Made by a program: the position numbers and the translations under genes | The notes under the pieces: model-generated | The model's input: only the letters and a program-made list of their open reading frames with translations | Database searches by the model: none | Told to the model about the DNA's origin: nothing | Shown: piece after piece, positions 41,835 through 53,079 of the stretch | Layout of the letters: each line of letters starts with the position of its first letter | Numbering within the stretch: position 1 is the first letter of the stretch | NCBI GenBank assembly: GCA_036494005.1 | Contig: DASXOV010000128.1 | Span: 4,741-68,740 of the forward strand | Source: GCA-003244245 sp036494005 | Lineage (GTDB): Bacteria > Actinomycetota > Actinomycetes > Mycobacteriales > Pseudonocardiaceae | Direction: 5' to 3' | DNA: 64,000 nucleotides

Positions 41835-43354
41835 AACAGGGGCTGCTGCTCGGTGTCGATATCGGCACGTCCAGCTCCAAGGGGGTGCTGGTCACCGCGG
41901 ATGGCACCGTGCTGGCCCAGGCGAGTCGTCCGCACCGGACGTCGACGCCGCGCCCGGGCTGGGTGGAACACGACGCCGAGTCGGTCTGGTGGGCCGACTT
42001 CTGCGCCATCGCACGGGAGTTGGCCGACGCCGCGTGCGCTATCAAACCCGGCCGCCCGCTGGCCGGGCTCGGGGTGAGCGGGATCGGGCCGTGCGTGCTG
42101 CCCGCCGACGCCGCGGGCACGCCGTTGCGTCCGGCGATCCTCTACGGCGTGGACATCCGGGCGACCGCGGAGATCGACGAGCTGACCGCTGAGCTGGGCG
42201 CCGAGGCCATCCTGAACCGATGCGGAATGCGGCTGACCACCCAGGCCGTCGGGCCGAAGCTGCGCTGGCTGGCCCGCAACGAGCCGGAGGTCGCGGCTCG
42301 GATGCGCACGCTGCTGATGGCCAGCTCCTACCTGGTGCACCGGCTCACCGGCCGGTACGTGCTCGATCACCACTCGGCCAGCCAGTCGGCGCCGCTCTAC
42401 GACCTGGCCGGGCAGACCTGGCACACCGCATGGGCCGAGCAGGTCGCGCCGGGGCTGGAGCTGCCCGAGCTGCTCTGGCCCACCGAGGTGGCGGGCAGCG
42501 TCACCGCGGCTGCCGCGGCGCAGACCGGGCTGCCCGAGGGCCTGCCGGTCACCGCGGGCACGGTGGACGCCTGGGCCGAAGCCGTCAGCGTCGGGGTCCG
42601 CGAGCCGGGCGACGTGATGGTGATGTACGGCACCACGATGTTTCTGGTGCAGATGGTGCAGAAGGTGCGCCCGCATCCCGGGCTGTGGGGCACTGTCGGC
42701 ACCCTACCCGGCAGCTACTCGGTGGCCGCCGGGATGGCGACCTCCGGCGCGATCACCGATTGGCTGCGTGAACTGGTGGCCGGGGAGTTCGGAGCGCTGC
42801 TGGCCGAGGCGGGTCAGGTGCCCGCAGGAAGTCGCGGACTGCTGCTGCTGCCCTATTTCGCCGGTGAGCGCACCCCGGTCTTCGACCCCGATGCACGGGG
42901 GGTGCTGGCCGGGCTCACCACGCTGCACGGGCGGGCGGAGATCTACCGGGCCGCGCTGGAGGGGACCGCTTTCGGCGTGCGGCACAACCTGGAGGCGATG
43001 GCCGATGCGGGTGGCGACCCGGGTGACGGCACGGCCCGGCTGGTCGCGGTGGGCGGTGGCACCCGGGGCGACCTCTGGACCCAGATCGTGTCCGACGTGA
43101 CCGCCACGCCGCAGGACATCTGCGCGCACACCGTCGGGGCCTGCCTCGGGGACGCGATGCTCGCCGCGTTGGCCACCGGTGCCGCGGTCGATGTCTGGAC
43201 CTGGAACCCCGTCGCGCGCCGTCTGGAGCCCGATCCCGAGCGACACGCCCGTTATGACGAGTTCTACTGGCGCTACCGCGAGCTCTACGAAGCCACCAAG
43301 AGCATCGCACACTTCCTGGCCGCACAGCAGCACGCCGCCGCGACACCGACGTGA
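41831..43354 (+). CDS. FGGY-family carbohydrate kinase, candidate D-ribulokinase
   Basis: 507 residues. The N-terminal phosphate loop GVDIGTSSSKGVLVTADGT, WVEHDAESVWWADF, GVSGIGPCVLPADAAG, GTVDAWAEAVSVGV and the C-terminal FAGERTPVFDPDARG and AVGGGTRGDLWTQI are FGGY signatures. The family covers xylulose, ribulose, fuculose and glycerol kinases. In the locus order importer, isomerase, kinase, the product of D-arabinose isomerisation would be D-ribulose, so D-ribulose 5-phosphate formation is the simplest role (inference). It is translationally coupled to the isomerase through the mini-frame relay, with a start at the ATG at 41831 after GGAGACGGC. Confidence 0.83.
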   Translation: MKQGLLLGVDIGTSSSKGVLVTADGTVLAQASRPHRTSTPRPGWVEHDAESVWWADFCAIARELADAACAIKPGRPLAGLGVSGIGPCVLPADAAGTPLRPAILYGVDIRATAEIDELTAELGAEAILNRCGMRLTTQAVGPKLRWLARNEPEVAARMRTLLMASSYLVHRLTGRYVLDHHSASQSAPLYDLAGQTWHTAWAEQVAPGLELPELLWPTEVAGSVTAAAAAQTGLPEGLPVTAGTVDAWAEAVSVGVREPGDVMVMYGTTMFLVQMVQKVRPHPGLWGTVGTLPGSYSVAAGMATSGAITDWLRELVAGEFGALLAEAGQVPAGSRGLLLLPYFAGERTPVFDPDARGVLAGLTTLHGRAEIYRAALEGTAFGVRHNLEAMADAGGDPGDGTARLVAVGGGTRGDLWTQIVSDVTATPQDICAHTVGACLGDAMLAALATGAAVDVWTWNPVARRLEPDPERHARYDEFYWRYRELYEATKSIAHFLAAQQHAAATPT

Positions 43355-43391
43355 TCCAACACCGACGTGACCCAGCACCGACGTGACCCAT
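43344..43391 (+). repeat. 16-bp x 3 tandem repeat across the kinase stop codon
   Basis: CACCGACGTGATCCAA (43344), CACCGACGTGACCCAG (43360) and CACCGACGTGACCCAT (43376) follow with a 16-bp period. The kinase TGA (43352-43354) lies in the first copy. The period is not a multiple of three, which is only tolerated because it lies past the stop. Confidence 0.9.
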
Positions 43392-43406
43392 GAACCGATC
43401 AGTGTC

Positions 43407-44774
43407 CTATTCCCGGACGTGGGTGAGCTCAGGTTCGCCATGCATCGGGTTGCGGCGTGGTGAACCACCCAGCCAGGGTGGCGGGTGGAATAGCGGAACA
43501 CCACCGGTCATCTCGATTCGCCAGGAAGAATGGTGGATGAGCCGGTGATGTCGGCCACAAAGTAGCACGCAATTCGAGACACTGGTGGGGCCATTGTCGG
43601 CCCAATGGCGGATATGGTGGCATTCGCACCATCGGGCCGGTACGGAACATCCCGGAAATGCGCATCCACCATCTCGGACGATCACCGCTCGGCGAATCGC
43701 CGCGGGTACCGACTGCGAGGCCCGCCCCACATCCAGCGGCTCACCCCGGGCGCCGAGCACGACCGGGATGAGCTGCGCGTCGCACGCGATCCGGCGGGCC
43801 ACGTCGGCGTTGAGCGGGCCTCCGAAGCTGAGCGAGCCGGTGCCGATCCGGCCCTGCAGCACGGTCAACGGGACGGTCACCACCACCTGCGGACGCTCCC
43901 CGCCCTCGGTGGGTAGTTCACCGCTGCCCAACGCGCGCCGGGCGAGTTCGACCAGGGCGTCGGCGTCGCGCTGCGCCGAGTCGCGCAGGTCCGCCTCGTT
44001 CTTTGGCCCGGAGCCGGCATCGGAGGCGAAAACGGTCTCGGAGGCGGTCTCGGTCTCGGAGGCGGTCTCAGTCTCGGAGGAGGTCTCGGTCTCGGAGGAG
44101 GTCTCAGCCCCGGAGGTTGAGGCCGAGGCGGCCCCGGAGGCGGGGCGCGAGGCGGCCAGCGGACTCAGCGCCGAACGAACGATCTCGGCGGCCTCCCGGT
44201 CCAGCCAGCCGGACAGCTCAACCCCGCCGTCGCGATCGGTGAAACGCAGCCGCCGCCGGTTCTCGATCTGGTCCTTGGGTCGCGGACCGTCCTGATCAAA
44301 GTAGGCCAGCATCCGCCTACCCAGCACAGCGAGCTGCCCGGCGTCCAGCATGCGAGCATGCCGGGCGAGCTCAGCTTCGACCTCACCCCGTTGCTGCTCG
44401 CTGATGTGCGCCGGGATACGGGCCAGCACCGAGCGGATCACCGCCACCTCAGCCGCACCGATCGCGCCCTGCGCCACCGCAGCAGCTGTCTGCGGCAGCC
44501 GCGGCGGTACCTCCGCACCTCCCAACCCTCGTCCCGGCAGCACATCCGCCGCAGCCGCGACCCGGGCCCGTGCCTCACCCCGCGGCACCTTCGCCAGCGC
44601 TCGGATCAGTTCTACCGTGGTGCCGTAACCTTCTTTCCCGGCGATCCCCCGGGAATCGACCTCGGCCACCACAGCTAACATTTCCGCCCACATCGCATTC
44701 ATGCGCGTCTCCAACGACCGGAGTTCGGCGAGCAACTCTCGATCGCTCGCCTGCCATACCGGTGCTGTCGACAT
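43407..44774 (-). CDS. DUF222 / HNH endonuclease family protein (13E12 repeat type)
   Basis: 455 residues. The N-terminal DUF222 region has SRGIAGKEGYGTTVELIRAL and LARIPAHISEQQRGEVEAEL. After a Ser/Glu/Thr-rich repeat (about 220-250) comes the C-terminal HNH domain: RDGGCAFPGCSVPARWCECH, HIRHWADNGPTSVSNCVLL and CGRHHRLIHH, with the two CxxC/HH metal-type pairs. This large actinobacterial family is often mobile-element-like and exists in many copies per genome. DNA cleavage is expected from the fold, but the biological role is unclear. It is convergent with the sugar kinase. Confidence 0.88.
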   Translation of the reverse strand: MSTAPVWQASDRELLAELRSLETRMNAMWAEMLAVVAEVDSRGIAGKEGYGTTVELIRALAKVPRGEARARVAAAADVLPGRGLGGAEVPPRLPQTAAAVAQGAIGAAEVAVIRSVLARIPAHISEQQRGEVEAELARHARMLDAGQLAVLGRRMLAYFDQDGPRPKDQIENRRRLRFTDRDGGVELSGWLDREAAEIVRSALSPLAASRPASGAASASTSGAETSSETETSSETETASETETASETVFASDAGSGPKNEADLRDSAQRDADALVELARRALGSGELPTEGGERPQVVVTVPLTVLQGRIGTGSLSFGGPLNADVARRIACDAQLIPVVLGARGEPLDVGRASQSVPAAIRRAVIVRDGGCAFPGCSVPARWCECHHIRHWADNGPTSVSNCVLLCGRHHRLIHHSSWRIEMTGGVPLFHPPPWLGGSPRRNPMHGEPELTHVRE

Positions 44775-45308
44775 GCCCCAACCCTAACCGGGCACTCCGA
44801 CAATTTCGGCTCGCTGATGTCATCGTCACTCATTTCCTCGGTCCGTTTCGATTCGCGGCCACCCGTCCTGGTCCGGACGCAGGAGCTTCGGTGCGACAAC
44901 ATGATTCCGCCGATCATGGCCACCAGCGCGTGACAGGCGGGACCGGCTACCGCGATCACGTCCCGAGAACGCGATCCCGCTGGTAGCTTGGCGCGGTGGT
45001 CTGGGTATACGCGGTGGTCTGGGTATACGCAGCCTGGGGTCTCTTCGGTGGACTTGCAGTGGAGGCGTTGGAGTTTCTCCGTGCGACCCGCGGCATTCCG
45101 GAAGTGACCCAGTAGTTGCCCCCATCGAGGTCGGCACCGTGGAGCATCACTCACTTCCCGCGCTGCGAGGACATCGCGTGCGGAGTCCGGACCGCGGCCC
45201 CGGTGCAGGCCAGTCGGGGCCGACGCCTGTCGAGCTCCCGTAACCCCCGCTTGGTGCGCTGAATGCGAGATGGGGCACGCTAGGCGCTCGCTGAGGGAGG
45301 AACACGAC
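44775..45308. other. Intergenic region with an 18-bp x 2 repeat (44993-45028)
   Basis: No gene is supported in this 534-nt stretch; short frames on both strands lack ribosome sites. GCGGTGGTCTGGGTATAC is present twice in tandem at 44993 and 45011. Divergent promoters for the HNH gene and the GT2-GT4 gene are expected here. Confidence 0.6.
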
Positions 45309-47876
45309 GTGGGCGAGCGTGCGCCGAAGGTGTCGGTGATCGTGGTCAACTACCGCGGCGCCGAGGACACCATAACCGCCCTGCGCGCCCTGCGCGACGA
45401 GCTGGACTGGCCCGCGGATCGGCTCGAACTGATCTGCGTGGACAACGCCTCCGGCGACGGGAGCGCCGACCGGATCGCCGGCGCGGTACCCCAGGCCAAG
45501 CTGATCCGCTCGAAGACCAACACTGGATTCGCCGGCGGCTGCAATCTCGGAGTGCGCAAGTCCACCGGCTCGGTCCTCGCCTTCCTCAACAGCGACGCCC
45601 GCCCGCACCGCGACTGGGTGCGCACCGCCGTCGAGGTGTTCCACACCGCGCCGGATGTCGCGGCGGTGGCCAGCAAGGTACTGGACTGGGACGGTGAGCT
45701 GATCGACTTCGTCGATGGCGGCCTGACCTGGTACGGAATGGGGTACAAGCGCCACGTCGGCGAGCCCGACGACGGCGCCCACGAGACCCCGCGCGACGTG
45801 CTGTTCGGCACCGGGTCGGCGCTGCTGGTCCGGCGGGACATCTTCGAACAGGTCGACGGGTTCGACGAGCGGTTCTTCATGTTCTACGAGGACGTCGACC
45901 TCGGCTGGCGACTCAACCTGCGCGGGTATCGGGTGCGCTACGAACCCCGGTCGGTCGCCTACCATCGCCACCACGCCTCGTTGCGCGACGCCGACCCGGC
46001 CAGGGAGACCTATCTGCTGGAGCGCAACGCACTGGCCGCGCTGTACAAGAACGTCTCCGACGAGACGCTGGCCGCCACGCTGCCCGCCGCGCTCGCGCTG
46101 GCCGTGCGCCGGGCCACCGCCCGCGGCGAGTGCGATCCCACCGAACTGGAGATGACCCGCCGCAGTCACGACGAGCAGGGCCCCAGCGAGCACGCCGCGG
46201 GCCCGATGAGCGTGCCGAGGGCGACCATGGCCGGGGTCTACGCGATCGACCGTTTCGTGGAGATGCTGCCGTCACTGGCCGGGTCCCGGCGCACCGAGCA
46301 GGCCGCCCGGGTGCGGACCGACGCCGACCTGCTGCCGTTGATGCGCAACGCGCTGGAACCGGCCTGTTCGCACCCCGACTATCTGCGGGCGCACGAACTG
46401 CTGGTCGACCTGCTCGGTGTGCAGGGCGTGTACGGGGCGCGGCGGCGCATCCTGGTGATCACCTCCGATGCGATCTCCGAACGGATGGCCGGTCCGGCAA
46501 TCCGGGCCTGGCATATGGCCGAGGTGCTCGCTGGGGAGCACGAGGTGCGCCTGATCAGCCTCAACCCGCACTGTGACCTTTTTTCGGGCATCCGCCGCCT
46601 GGCGGAATTCGACGTCCGCCAGGTCGCGCCCCGCGCGATGGCCCCCGAGCTGAACTGGGCGCAGGTGGTGGTGCTGCAGGGCCACGTGCTGGAGCAGGTC
46701 GCCGCGCTCAAGACGTCGAACCACATCGTCATCGCCGACATCTACGACCCGATGCACCTCGAACAACTCGAACAGGGCCGGGACTCTGCCACGAACAACA
46801 CCGCCACGAACGACGCCGACGAGCAGCATCGCGCCCATGTCGTGGACGTGGTCACCGAGGTGTTGTCGAACCAACTGCTCCGGGGCGACTTCTTCCTCTG
46901 TGCCTCGGAGCGGCAGCGGCACTTCTGGCTCGGGCACCTGGCTGCGATCGGCCGGCTCTCCCCCACCGTCTACGACGCCGACCCCACCACCCGCTCACTG
47001 CTCGCGGTGGCGCCGTTCGGACTGTCCGGAAAGCCGCCGCAGCGCACCGGCCCCGGCCTGCGCGACACCCTGGGCCTCGGCTCGCGGGAGAAGGTGCTGC
47101 TGTGGGCGGGCGGGGTCTACTCCTGGTTCGATCCGCTCACCCTGCTGCGCGCGGTGCACGCGGTGCGGGCCGAGCACGACGACCTGCGGCTGGTCTTCCT
47201 CGGCATGCGCCACCCCAACCCGGACGTACCCGAGATGGGCATGGCCGGGCAGACCCGGCGGCTGGCCGATTCGCTCGGGCTGACCGGACGGCAGGTGTAC
47301 TTCAACGAGACCTGGGTGCCCTACGCGGACCGGCAGAACTGGCTGCTCGACGCCGACGCCGGGGTCACCACGCACATGGAGCACGTCGAGACCACCTTCG
47401 CCTTTCGCACCCGGGTGCTGGACTACCTGTGGGCCGGGCTGCCGATCGTCACCACCGACGGCGACTCCTTCGCCGAACTGGTCCGCGCCGAAGAACTCGG
47501 TGTGGTGGTACCCGCCCAGGACGCTGCCGCGCTGGCCGACGCACTGCAGAAAGTGCTCTACGACGAGGAGTTCGCGGCCGGCTGCCGGGACCGGATCGCG
47601 ACGGTCGCGCAGCGCTACACCTGGGAGGCGGCGCTGGCCCCGCTGACCGAGTTCTGCCGCCACCCGCAACCCGCCGCCGACCGGCGTTCGGGCCGCCCGC
47701 TCAGCACGTCGGTCCCGCTGGGGGTGGCCGGCACGCTGCGCCGTGACGCCGCCCTGCTGCGCTCCTACCTCGCCGAGGGCGGACCCGGTGAAGTGGCCCG
47801 ACGAGCCGCTGGGCGGCTGCTCAGATCCAGAGCCGCTGGGCGGCTGCTCAGACTCACCGGACGCCGCACACGGTAA
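45309..47876 (+). CDS. GT2-GT4 fusion glycosyltransferase
   Basis: 855 residues from the GTG at 45309, preceded by GAGGGAGG with 8 nt spacing. The N-terminal half (about 1-270) is GT2: KVSVIVVNYRGAEDTITALR, CVDNASGDGSADRIAGAV, TGFAGGCNLGVRKSTGSVLA, LNSDARPHRDW, FGTGSALLVRRDIFEQVDGF and FFMFYEDVDLGWRLNLRGY. The C-terminal half (about 380-820) is GT-B/GT4-like: RRRILVITSDAISERMAGPA, VLLWAGGVYSWFDPLTLLRA and the donor-site DYLWAGLPIVTTDGDSFAEL. Two activities in one chain suggest sequential sugar addition to a glycan, as in wall or O-antigen-type loci. The ending contains a duplicated RAAGRLLR segment. Substrates are unknown. Confidence 0.85.
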   Translation: MGERAPKVSVIVVNYRGAEDTITALRALRDELDWPADRLELICVDNASGDGSADRIAGAVPQAKLIRSKTNTGFAGGCNLGVRKSTGSVLAFLNSDARPHRDWVRTAVEVFHTAPDVAAVASKVLDWDGELIDFVDGGLTWYGMGYKRHVGEPDDGAHETPRDVLFGTGSALLVRRDIFEQVDGFDERFFMFYEDVDLGWRLNLRGYRVRYEPRSVAYHRHHASLRDADPARETYLLERNALAALYKNVSDETLAATLPAALALAVRRATARGECDPTELEMTRRSHDEQGPSEHAAGPMSVPRATMAGVYAIDRFVEMLPSLAGSRRTEQAARVRTDADLLPLMRNALEPACSHPDYLRAHELLVDLLGVQGVYGARRRILVITSDAISERMAGPAIRAWHMAEVLAGEHEVRLISLNPHCDLFSGIRRLAEFDVRQVAPRAMAPELNWAQVVVLQGHVLEQVAALKTSNHIVIADIYDPMHLEQLEQGRDSATNNTATNDADEQHRAHVVDVVTEVLSNQLLRGDFFLCASERQRHFWLGHLAAIGRLSPTVYDADPTTRSLLAVAPFGLSGKPPQRTGPGLRDTLGLGSREKVLLWAGGVYSWFDPLTLLRAVHAVRAEHDDLRLVFLGMRHPNPDVPEMGMAGQTRRLADSLGLTGRQVYFNETWVPYADRQNWLLDADAGVTTHMEHVETTFAFRTRVLDYLWAGLPIVTTDGDSFAELVRAEELGVVVPAQDAAALADALQKVLYDEEFAAGCRDRIATVAQRYTWEAALAPLTEFCRHPQPAADRRSGRPLSTSVPLGVAGTLRRDAALLRSYLAEGGPGEVARRAAGRLLRSRAAGRLLRLTGRRTR
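47804..47852 (+). repeat. 27-bp tandem duplication at the GT2-GT4 3' end
   Basis: A 27-bp unit beginning AGCCGCTGGGCGGCTGCTCA is repeated at 47831, the second copy incomplete. It encodes RAAGRLLRS twice near the C-terminus. Confidence 0.85.
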
Positions 47877-47903
47877 GCAGACAGGCCCGGTTTCAGCCAG
47901 GCG

Positions 47904-48215
47904 TTAGACGACACGGCCGCAGAAGTTGAGCAGCCTTGTCTGCGCGTCCGCATCCGGCGCGGAATCGATCTTCGCGGCGAACCCACCCGCGCGCCGGATC
48001 GCGTCGTCAAGCGGGGCGAGAAACTCCAGGGACCTCGATATCGCATCGGGATCGATGCGCTCATCCTGGCCGGTCGCCCGGGCGAGGTCCCAGGTGTGCA
48101 CGAGCGTATCGGCGCACACCAGATTACCGACGACAGCCTCGAACGGCTGCGCTCCGAACCGGCCATTCACAAGCTGGGAGGCCCGGGTTTCGTCGCTCAG
48201 ATACCTCGGACATGT
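47904..48215 (-). pseudogene. TIGR03086/DinB-like metal-binding protein, C-terminal remnant
   Basis: About 100 residues match the C-terminal half of TIGR03086 proteins: FEAVVGNLVCADTLVHTWDL, ARATGQDERIDPDAIS and AAKIDSAPDADAQTRLLNFC. The family has about 190 residues and an N-terminal metal-binding helix bundle, which is missing here; no start codon with a ribosome site is present. It is therefore a 5'-truncated remnant directly downstream of the TetR gene, probably cut when the TetR-monooxygenase pair was inserted (inference). Confidence 0.6.
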
Positions 48216-48243
48216 CCGGCACGATAGCGCCTGAGGTCCGCGG

Positions 48244-48843
48244 TCATCGCCTGACGGCGTGATCCACCGGCACCCCCAGCGCGGCGAACGCCTCGTCGAC
48301 GAGCGCCACCAGGTCGGCGGTGCCGTCCCCGTCGGCCCAGGTGGTGATGGCAGTGGTGACCGCGGCCAGGGCGGCCGCGGCGAGCACCCGGAGCCGCAGA
48401 TCGGTCTCGGCCACACCCTCCCGCCGGGCCAGCTCCGTCGCGAACAGGTCGCGGGTGGCGTCCTGGTTCTGCCACTGCCGGGCGCGCAGCGCGGGGGTGC
48501 CGAGGACGAGCCGCGTCCGGACGAGCACGGTCTCGCGGTCCTCAGGCAGGACCGCCGCGAGTGCGTGGTGCACCGCCCGGTGGATCGCGGTGAGCGGGTC
48601 CTCGCCGGCGGGGCGGGCGGCGATGAGCTCGGCCAGCAGCGGGTCGTAGTCGTCGGACTCCACCACCGCCTCTTTGCGCGGGAAGTGCCGGAAGAAGGTC
48701 ATGTGGGAGACACCGGCCGCCGCCGCGATCTCCTCGACGGTCGTCGCCTCGTAGCCCTTCGCCAGAAACAGGCGCAGCGCGTGTTCCTGGATCGCTCGCC
48801 TGGTAGCCGCCTTCTTCTGCTCCCGCCAGTCCGCCCGCGTCAC
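48244..48843 (-). CDS. TetR-family transcriptional regulator
   Basis: 199 residues from the GTG at 48843, which overlaps the monooxygenase TGA (GTGA). The HTH is classical: ATRRAIQEHALRLFLAKGYE, TTVEEIAAAAGVSHMTFFRH, FPRKEAVVESDDYDP. The C-terminal ligand domain has DRETVLVRTRLVLGTPALRA and ends in LVDEAFAALGVPVDHAVRR. It is cotranscribed behind the FAD monooxygenase, and the double palindrome in front of that gene (50383-50413) is a good autoregulatory operator. It probably represses the pair until a drug-like or aromatic ligand binds (inference). Confidence 0.88.
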   Translation of the reverse strand: MTRADWREQKKAATRRAIQEHALRLFLAKGYEATTVEEIAAAAGVSHMTFFRHFPRKEAVVESDDYDPLLAELIAARPAGEDPLTAIHRAVHHALAAVLPEDRETVLVRTRLVLGTPALRARQWQNQDATRDLFATELARREGVAETDLRLRVLAAAALAAVTTAITTWADGDGTADLVALVDEAFAALGVPVDHAVRR

Positions 48844-50369
48844 CCCGGCAGCATCCCGGTACCGGCCGGAACGTGCGACGGCGCCAGCCGATCCAGCGCG
48901 CCGGACAGCCAGCGCTGCAGACCGGCCGGATCGGTGCCCCGCCAGGCGAGGTGTCCGTCGGGCCGGACCAGGAGCGCCTCGCGGCCGGCAGCAGTCGACT
49001 CCGCGGCCAGCTCCGTGACGGACGTGCCGAGCCAGGCCCGGGCCACGTCCATCCGGGCGCAGCCGTCCGGAACCAGCACGGCCCATTGGCCCCGGAGCTC
49101 GGCATGCAGCCGGGTGGGGGTGCCGTCGGCCCGGTGACACGGCAGGTCGGGTATCCGGTCACCCGGCCGAGGCGTGGACAGGCGCCGGACGCCACCCGCC
49201 AGCGGCCCGCCACGATAGGAGACCAGGAGCTGTGAGGAGCGCTCGGCGATCATCCGCTGGACGAACGGCCGGTTCATCAGGGGGACGAAGAGATGGTCGC
49301 GCAGCAACCGGGCGACGGCGCTGTCGCCGAACATGAGGTTGGTGGCACCGCTGGTGGCGCCGAGCACGTCGGCGGCGACCGGGCGCCGCTCAGCCTGATA
49401 GGTGTCAAGCAGGCCGGCGCCGGCGCGGCCGGTCACGACGAGGGCCAGCTTCCAGGCGAGGTTCTCGGCATCGCCGATCCCGGTGTTCATCCCCTGGCCG
49501 CCGAGCGGGCTGTGGATGTGCGCGGCGTCACCGGCGAGCAGGACATGGCCGCGGCGGTAGGTGCCGGCCAGCCGCCGGTGGATCTGAAACGACGATGTCC
49601 ACTCCACCGCGCGGACGGAGCGCGAGATCTCCTCCGCGACCCGCTCGCGCATCAGGGTGAGCACCGCGACGGGATCCGGGTCGACCGGTCCGCCGGGTGG
49701 AGCGGGGGTCATCAGCCGCCACAGATCGTCACCGGGGAGGGGGAATGCGGCGAGCATGCCGGTGCCGCGCAGCCACACCGAGACCGCGTCCCGCGGCCGG
49801 TCGAGGTCGGCGCGCACATCGGCGATCAGGAAGCGCTCGACGAGTGGGACGCCGGGGAACTCGATGCCGGCCGCCTTGCGCACCGCGCTGTGTGCGCCGT
49901 CGCATCCGGCCAGCCAATTCGCCCGGATCGTGACACCGTCGCCTAACCTCGCCACGACGCTGTCGACGTCCTGGTCGACGGCGGTCACCGCACGTCCCCA
50001 TTCGACGTCTCCGCCGAGTTCGGCGAATCGGCGGCGCAGCGCACCCTCGATCTCGGCTTGGGAGATGAGCAGACCGGGGTGCCCGCCCAGCCGGGTCCGC
50101 TGCCCCACCTGCAGCCGGGTCAGCTCGCGGCCCGACACCGAGACGATCACCTGGTGCACCGGCAGGCTGCGCTCCGGCAGGTCGGCAAGCGCGCCGAGCC
50201 GGTCGAGTACCTCCACCCCACGCGGCTGCAGACCCAGGGCGCGGGACGTGGTGGCTGGTCCTTCAGCAGCGTCGATCACCCGCGCGGGCACACCGGCGCT
50301 GCGCAGCGCGCACGCCAGCGTCAGCCCGGTCGGACCTGCGCCCACCACGACCACGGTGTCCCGCTCCAT
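48840..50369 (-). CDS. FAD-dependent aromatic-ring hydroxylase (rifampicin-monooxygenase-like)
   Basis: 509 residues. The FAD Rossmann motif VVVVGAGPTGLTLACALRSA, the DG motif in GCDGAHSAVRKAAG and the GD motif in LLAGDAAHIHSPLGGQGMNT with GIGDAENLAWKLAL are those of class A flavin monooxygenases. A C-terminal thioredoxin-like domain (about 400-500) places it with the PheA/MhpA/Rox group. Such enzymes hydroxylate phenols or inactivate drugs such as rifamycins and tetracyclines. Co-regulation with TetR suggests an induced detoxification role; the substrate is not known. It is preceded by the TetR-type operator and is the first gene of the pair. Confidence 0.85.
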   Translation of the reverse strand: MERDTVVVVGAGPTGLTLACALRSAGVPARVIDAAEGPATTSRALGLQPRGVEVLDRLGALADLPERSLPVHQVIVSVSGRELTRLQVGQRTRLGGHPGLLISQAEIEGALRRRFAELGGDVEWGRAVTAVDQDVDSVVARLGDGVTIRANWLAGCDGAHSAVRKAAGIEFPGVPLVERFLIADVRADLDRPRDAVSVWLRGTGMLAAFPLPGDDLWRLMTPAPPGGPVDPDPVAVLTLMRERVAEEISRSVRAVEWTSSFQIHRRLAGTYRRGHVLLAGDAAHIHSPLGGQGMNTGIGDAENLAWKLALVVTGRAGAGLLDTYQAERRPVAADVLGATSGATNLMFGDSAVARLLRDHLFVPLMNRPFVQRMIAERSSQLLVSYRGGPLAGGVRRLSTPRPGDRIPDLPCHRADGTPTRLHAELRGQWAVLVPDGCARMDVARAWLGTSVTELAAESTAAGREALLVRPDGHLAWRGTDPAGLQRWLSGALDRLAPSHVPAGTGMLPG

Positions 50370-50382
50370 GACGACTCCTTTA

Positions 50383-50413
50383 TGTTAGTCGCTAACACGT
50401 TAGTGGCTAACAT
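50383..50413. promoter_or_regulatory. Double TetR-type operator
   Basis: TGTTAGTCGCTAACA and CGTTAGTGGCTAACA lie side by side, each a GTTAG-N3-CTAAC palindrome (384-396 and 399-411 after 50000). They are 14-44 nt upstream of the FAD monooxygenase start, as expected for two TetR dimers covering the promoter. Confidence 0.8.
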
Positions 50414-50721
50414 GAGAGTCGGCTAGGGTCCGCGAGGACCTGCGCTTCGGTACGCCCAGTTGTCGTCCCGGGTCGCCACCTCCGCTGGCCGAACGGCCCG
50501 GGCGGAGGGGTCGGGAACCGGCCGAGCAATACGCGAAGCGACCGGACTCGATGACCGCGCCTGCACCCCGGCAGTCCCCTCGAACTTGCCGCCGGGATAT
50601 CGGTCGCGTTACTCAGAACTATGCCACCGGCCGATCACGGACTTGTTGGATCAGAGGGCCCAATTGTTGTCCGTACGTGCACCTCAGTCACGTGCACCTC
50701 AGTCACGTCGCCGGCGGGCCG
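50414..50721. other. Intergenic region with a 15-bp x 2 repeat (50676-50705)
   Basis: No gene is supported here. CGTGCACCTCAGTCA is repeated in tandem at 50676 and 50691, directly before the stop of the minus-strand ABC gene. Promoter sequences for the TetR-monooxygenase pair are at the left edge. Confidence 0.6.
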
Positions 50722-52461
<1,740 letters not shown>

Positions 52462-52556
52462 GCGGGAACCCCCTTCCGTCCAGGACGGACGCCGCTGTCC
52501 GGCGGCCGCCCGCCTCGGCCAGCGCCGAGTAGTGATGAGGCCCGAGTATTGATGAG

Positions 52557-52577
52557 GTAACCTCAACATGAGGTTAC
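52557..52577. promoter_or_regulatory. MarR-type operator between the ABC exporter and MarR genes
   Basis: GTAACCTCA-ACA-TGAGGTTAC is a perfect 9-bp inverted repeat with a 3-nt centre, 29 nt upstream of the MarR start and between the two divergent genes. MarR dimers bind such 18-21 bp palindromes. Confidence 0.8.
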
Positions 52578-52605
52578 AACAGGATTCGCTGGTAGCCTAT
52601 TTCCC

Positions 52606-53016
52606 ATGGCCGACGACGAGACGCTCTCCGAAGCCTTCTGGGGCGTCGCCCGCCGGCTCCGGCATCTCTCCCGCGAGACCCTCGCGCCCTGGGAGCTGTC
52701 CCCGTCCCAGTCCCGCCCGCTGAGCGTCCTCACCACGCATGGCGTGCTGCGGCTGAGCGAACTCTCCGATCACCTGCACATCGCGCCACGATCGGCGACC
52801 GAGGTGGTCGACGACCTCGAACAGCGTGGACTCGTCGAACGACGCCCCGACCCGAACGACCGGCGGGCCACCCTCGTCGCACTGACCGATCAGGGCACGA
52901 AGGTCAGCGAGGCCATCCGGTCCGCGCGCAGCGCCGAGGCCGAACGCTTCTTCGGCGGGCTCAGCCCAGCCGACCGCGCGCACCTGGCCCGCATCCTCCG
53001 GGAACTCCGCCGCTGA
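52606..53016 (+). CDS. MarR-family transcriptional regulator
   Basis: 136 residues. The winged helix is clear: TTHGVLRLSELSDHLHIAPR, SATEVVDDLEQRGLVERRPD and PNDRRATLVALTDQG, the last being the wing with its DRR signature. The N-terminal and C-terminal helices for dimerisation are present. It is divergent from the ABC exporter and controls it through the palindrome at 52557 (inference from layout). Ligand is unknown; by family, phenolic compounds or antibiotics. Confidence 0.9.
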   Translation: MADDETLSEAFWGVARRLRHLSRETLAPWELSPSQSRPLSVLTTHGVLRLSELSDHLHIAPRSATEVVDDLEQRGLVERRPDPNDRRATLVALTDQGTKVSEAIRSARSAEAERFFGGLSPADRAHLARILRELRR

Positions 53017-53079
53017 CCTGGTACCGGGGCCCGCTCATCCAGTCACCTCTCGCGGTGGTCGGCGCGCCCGGTGACCGCT

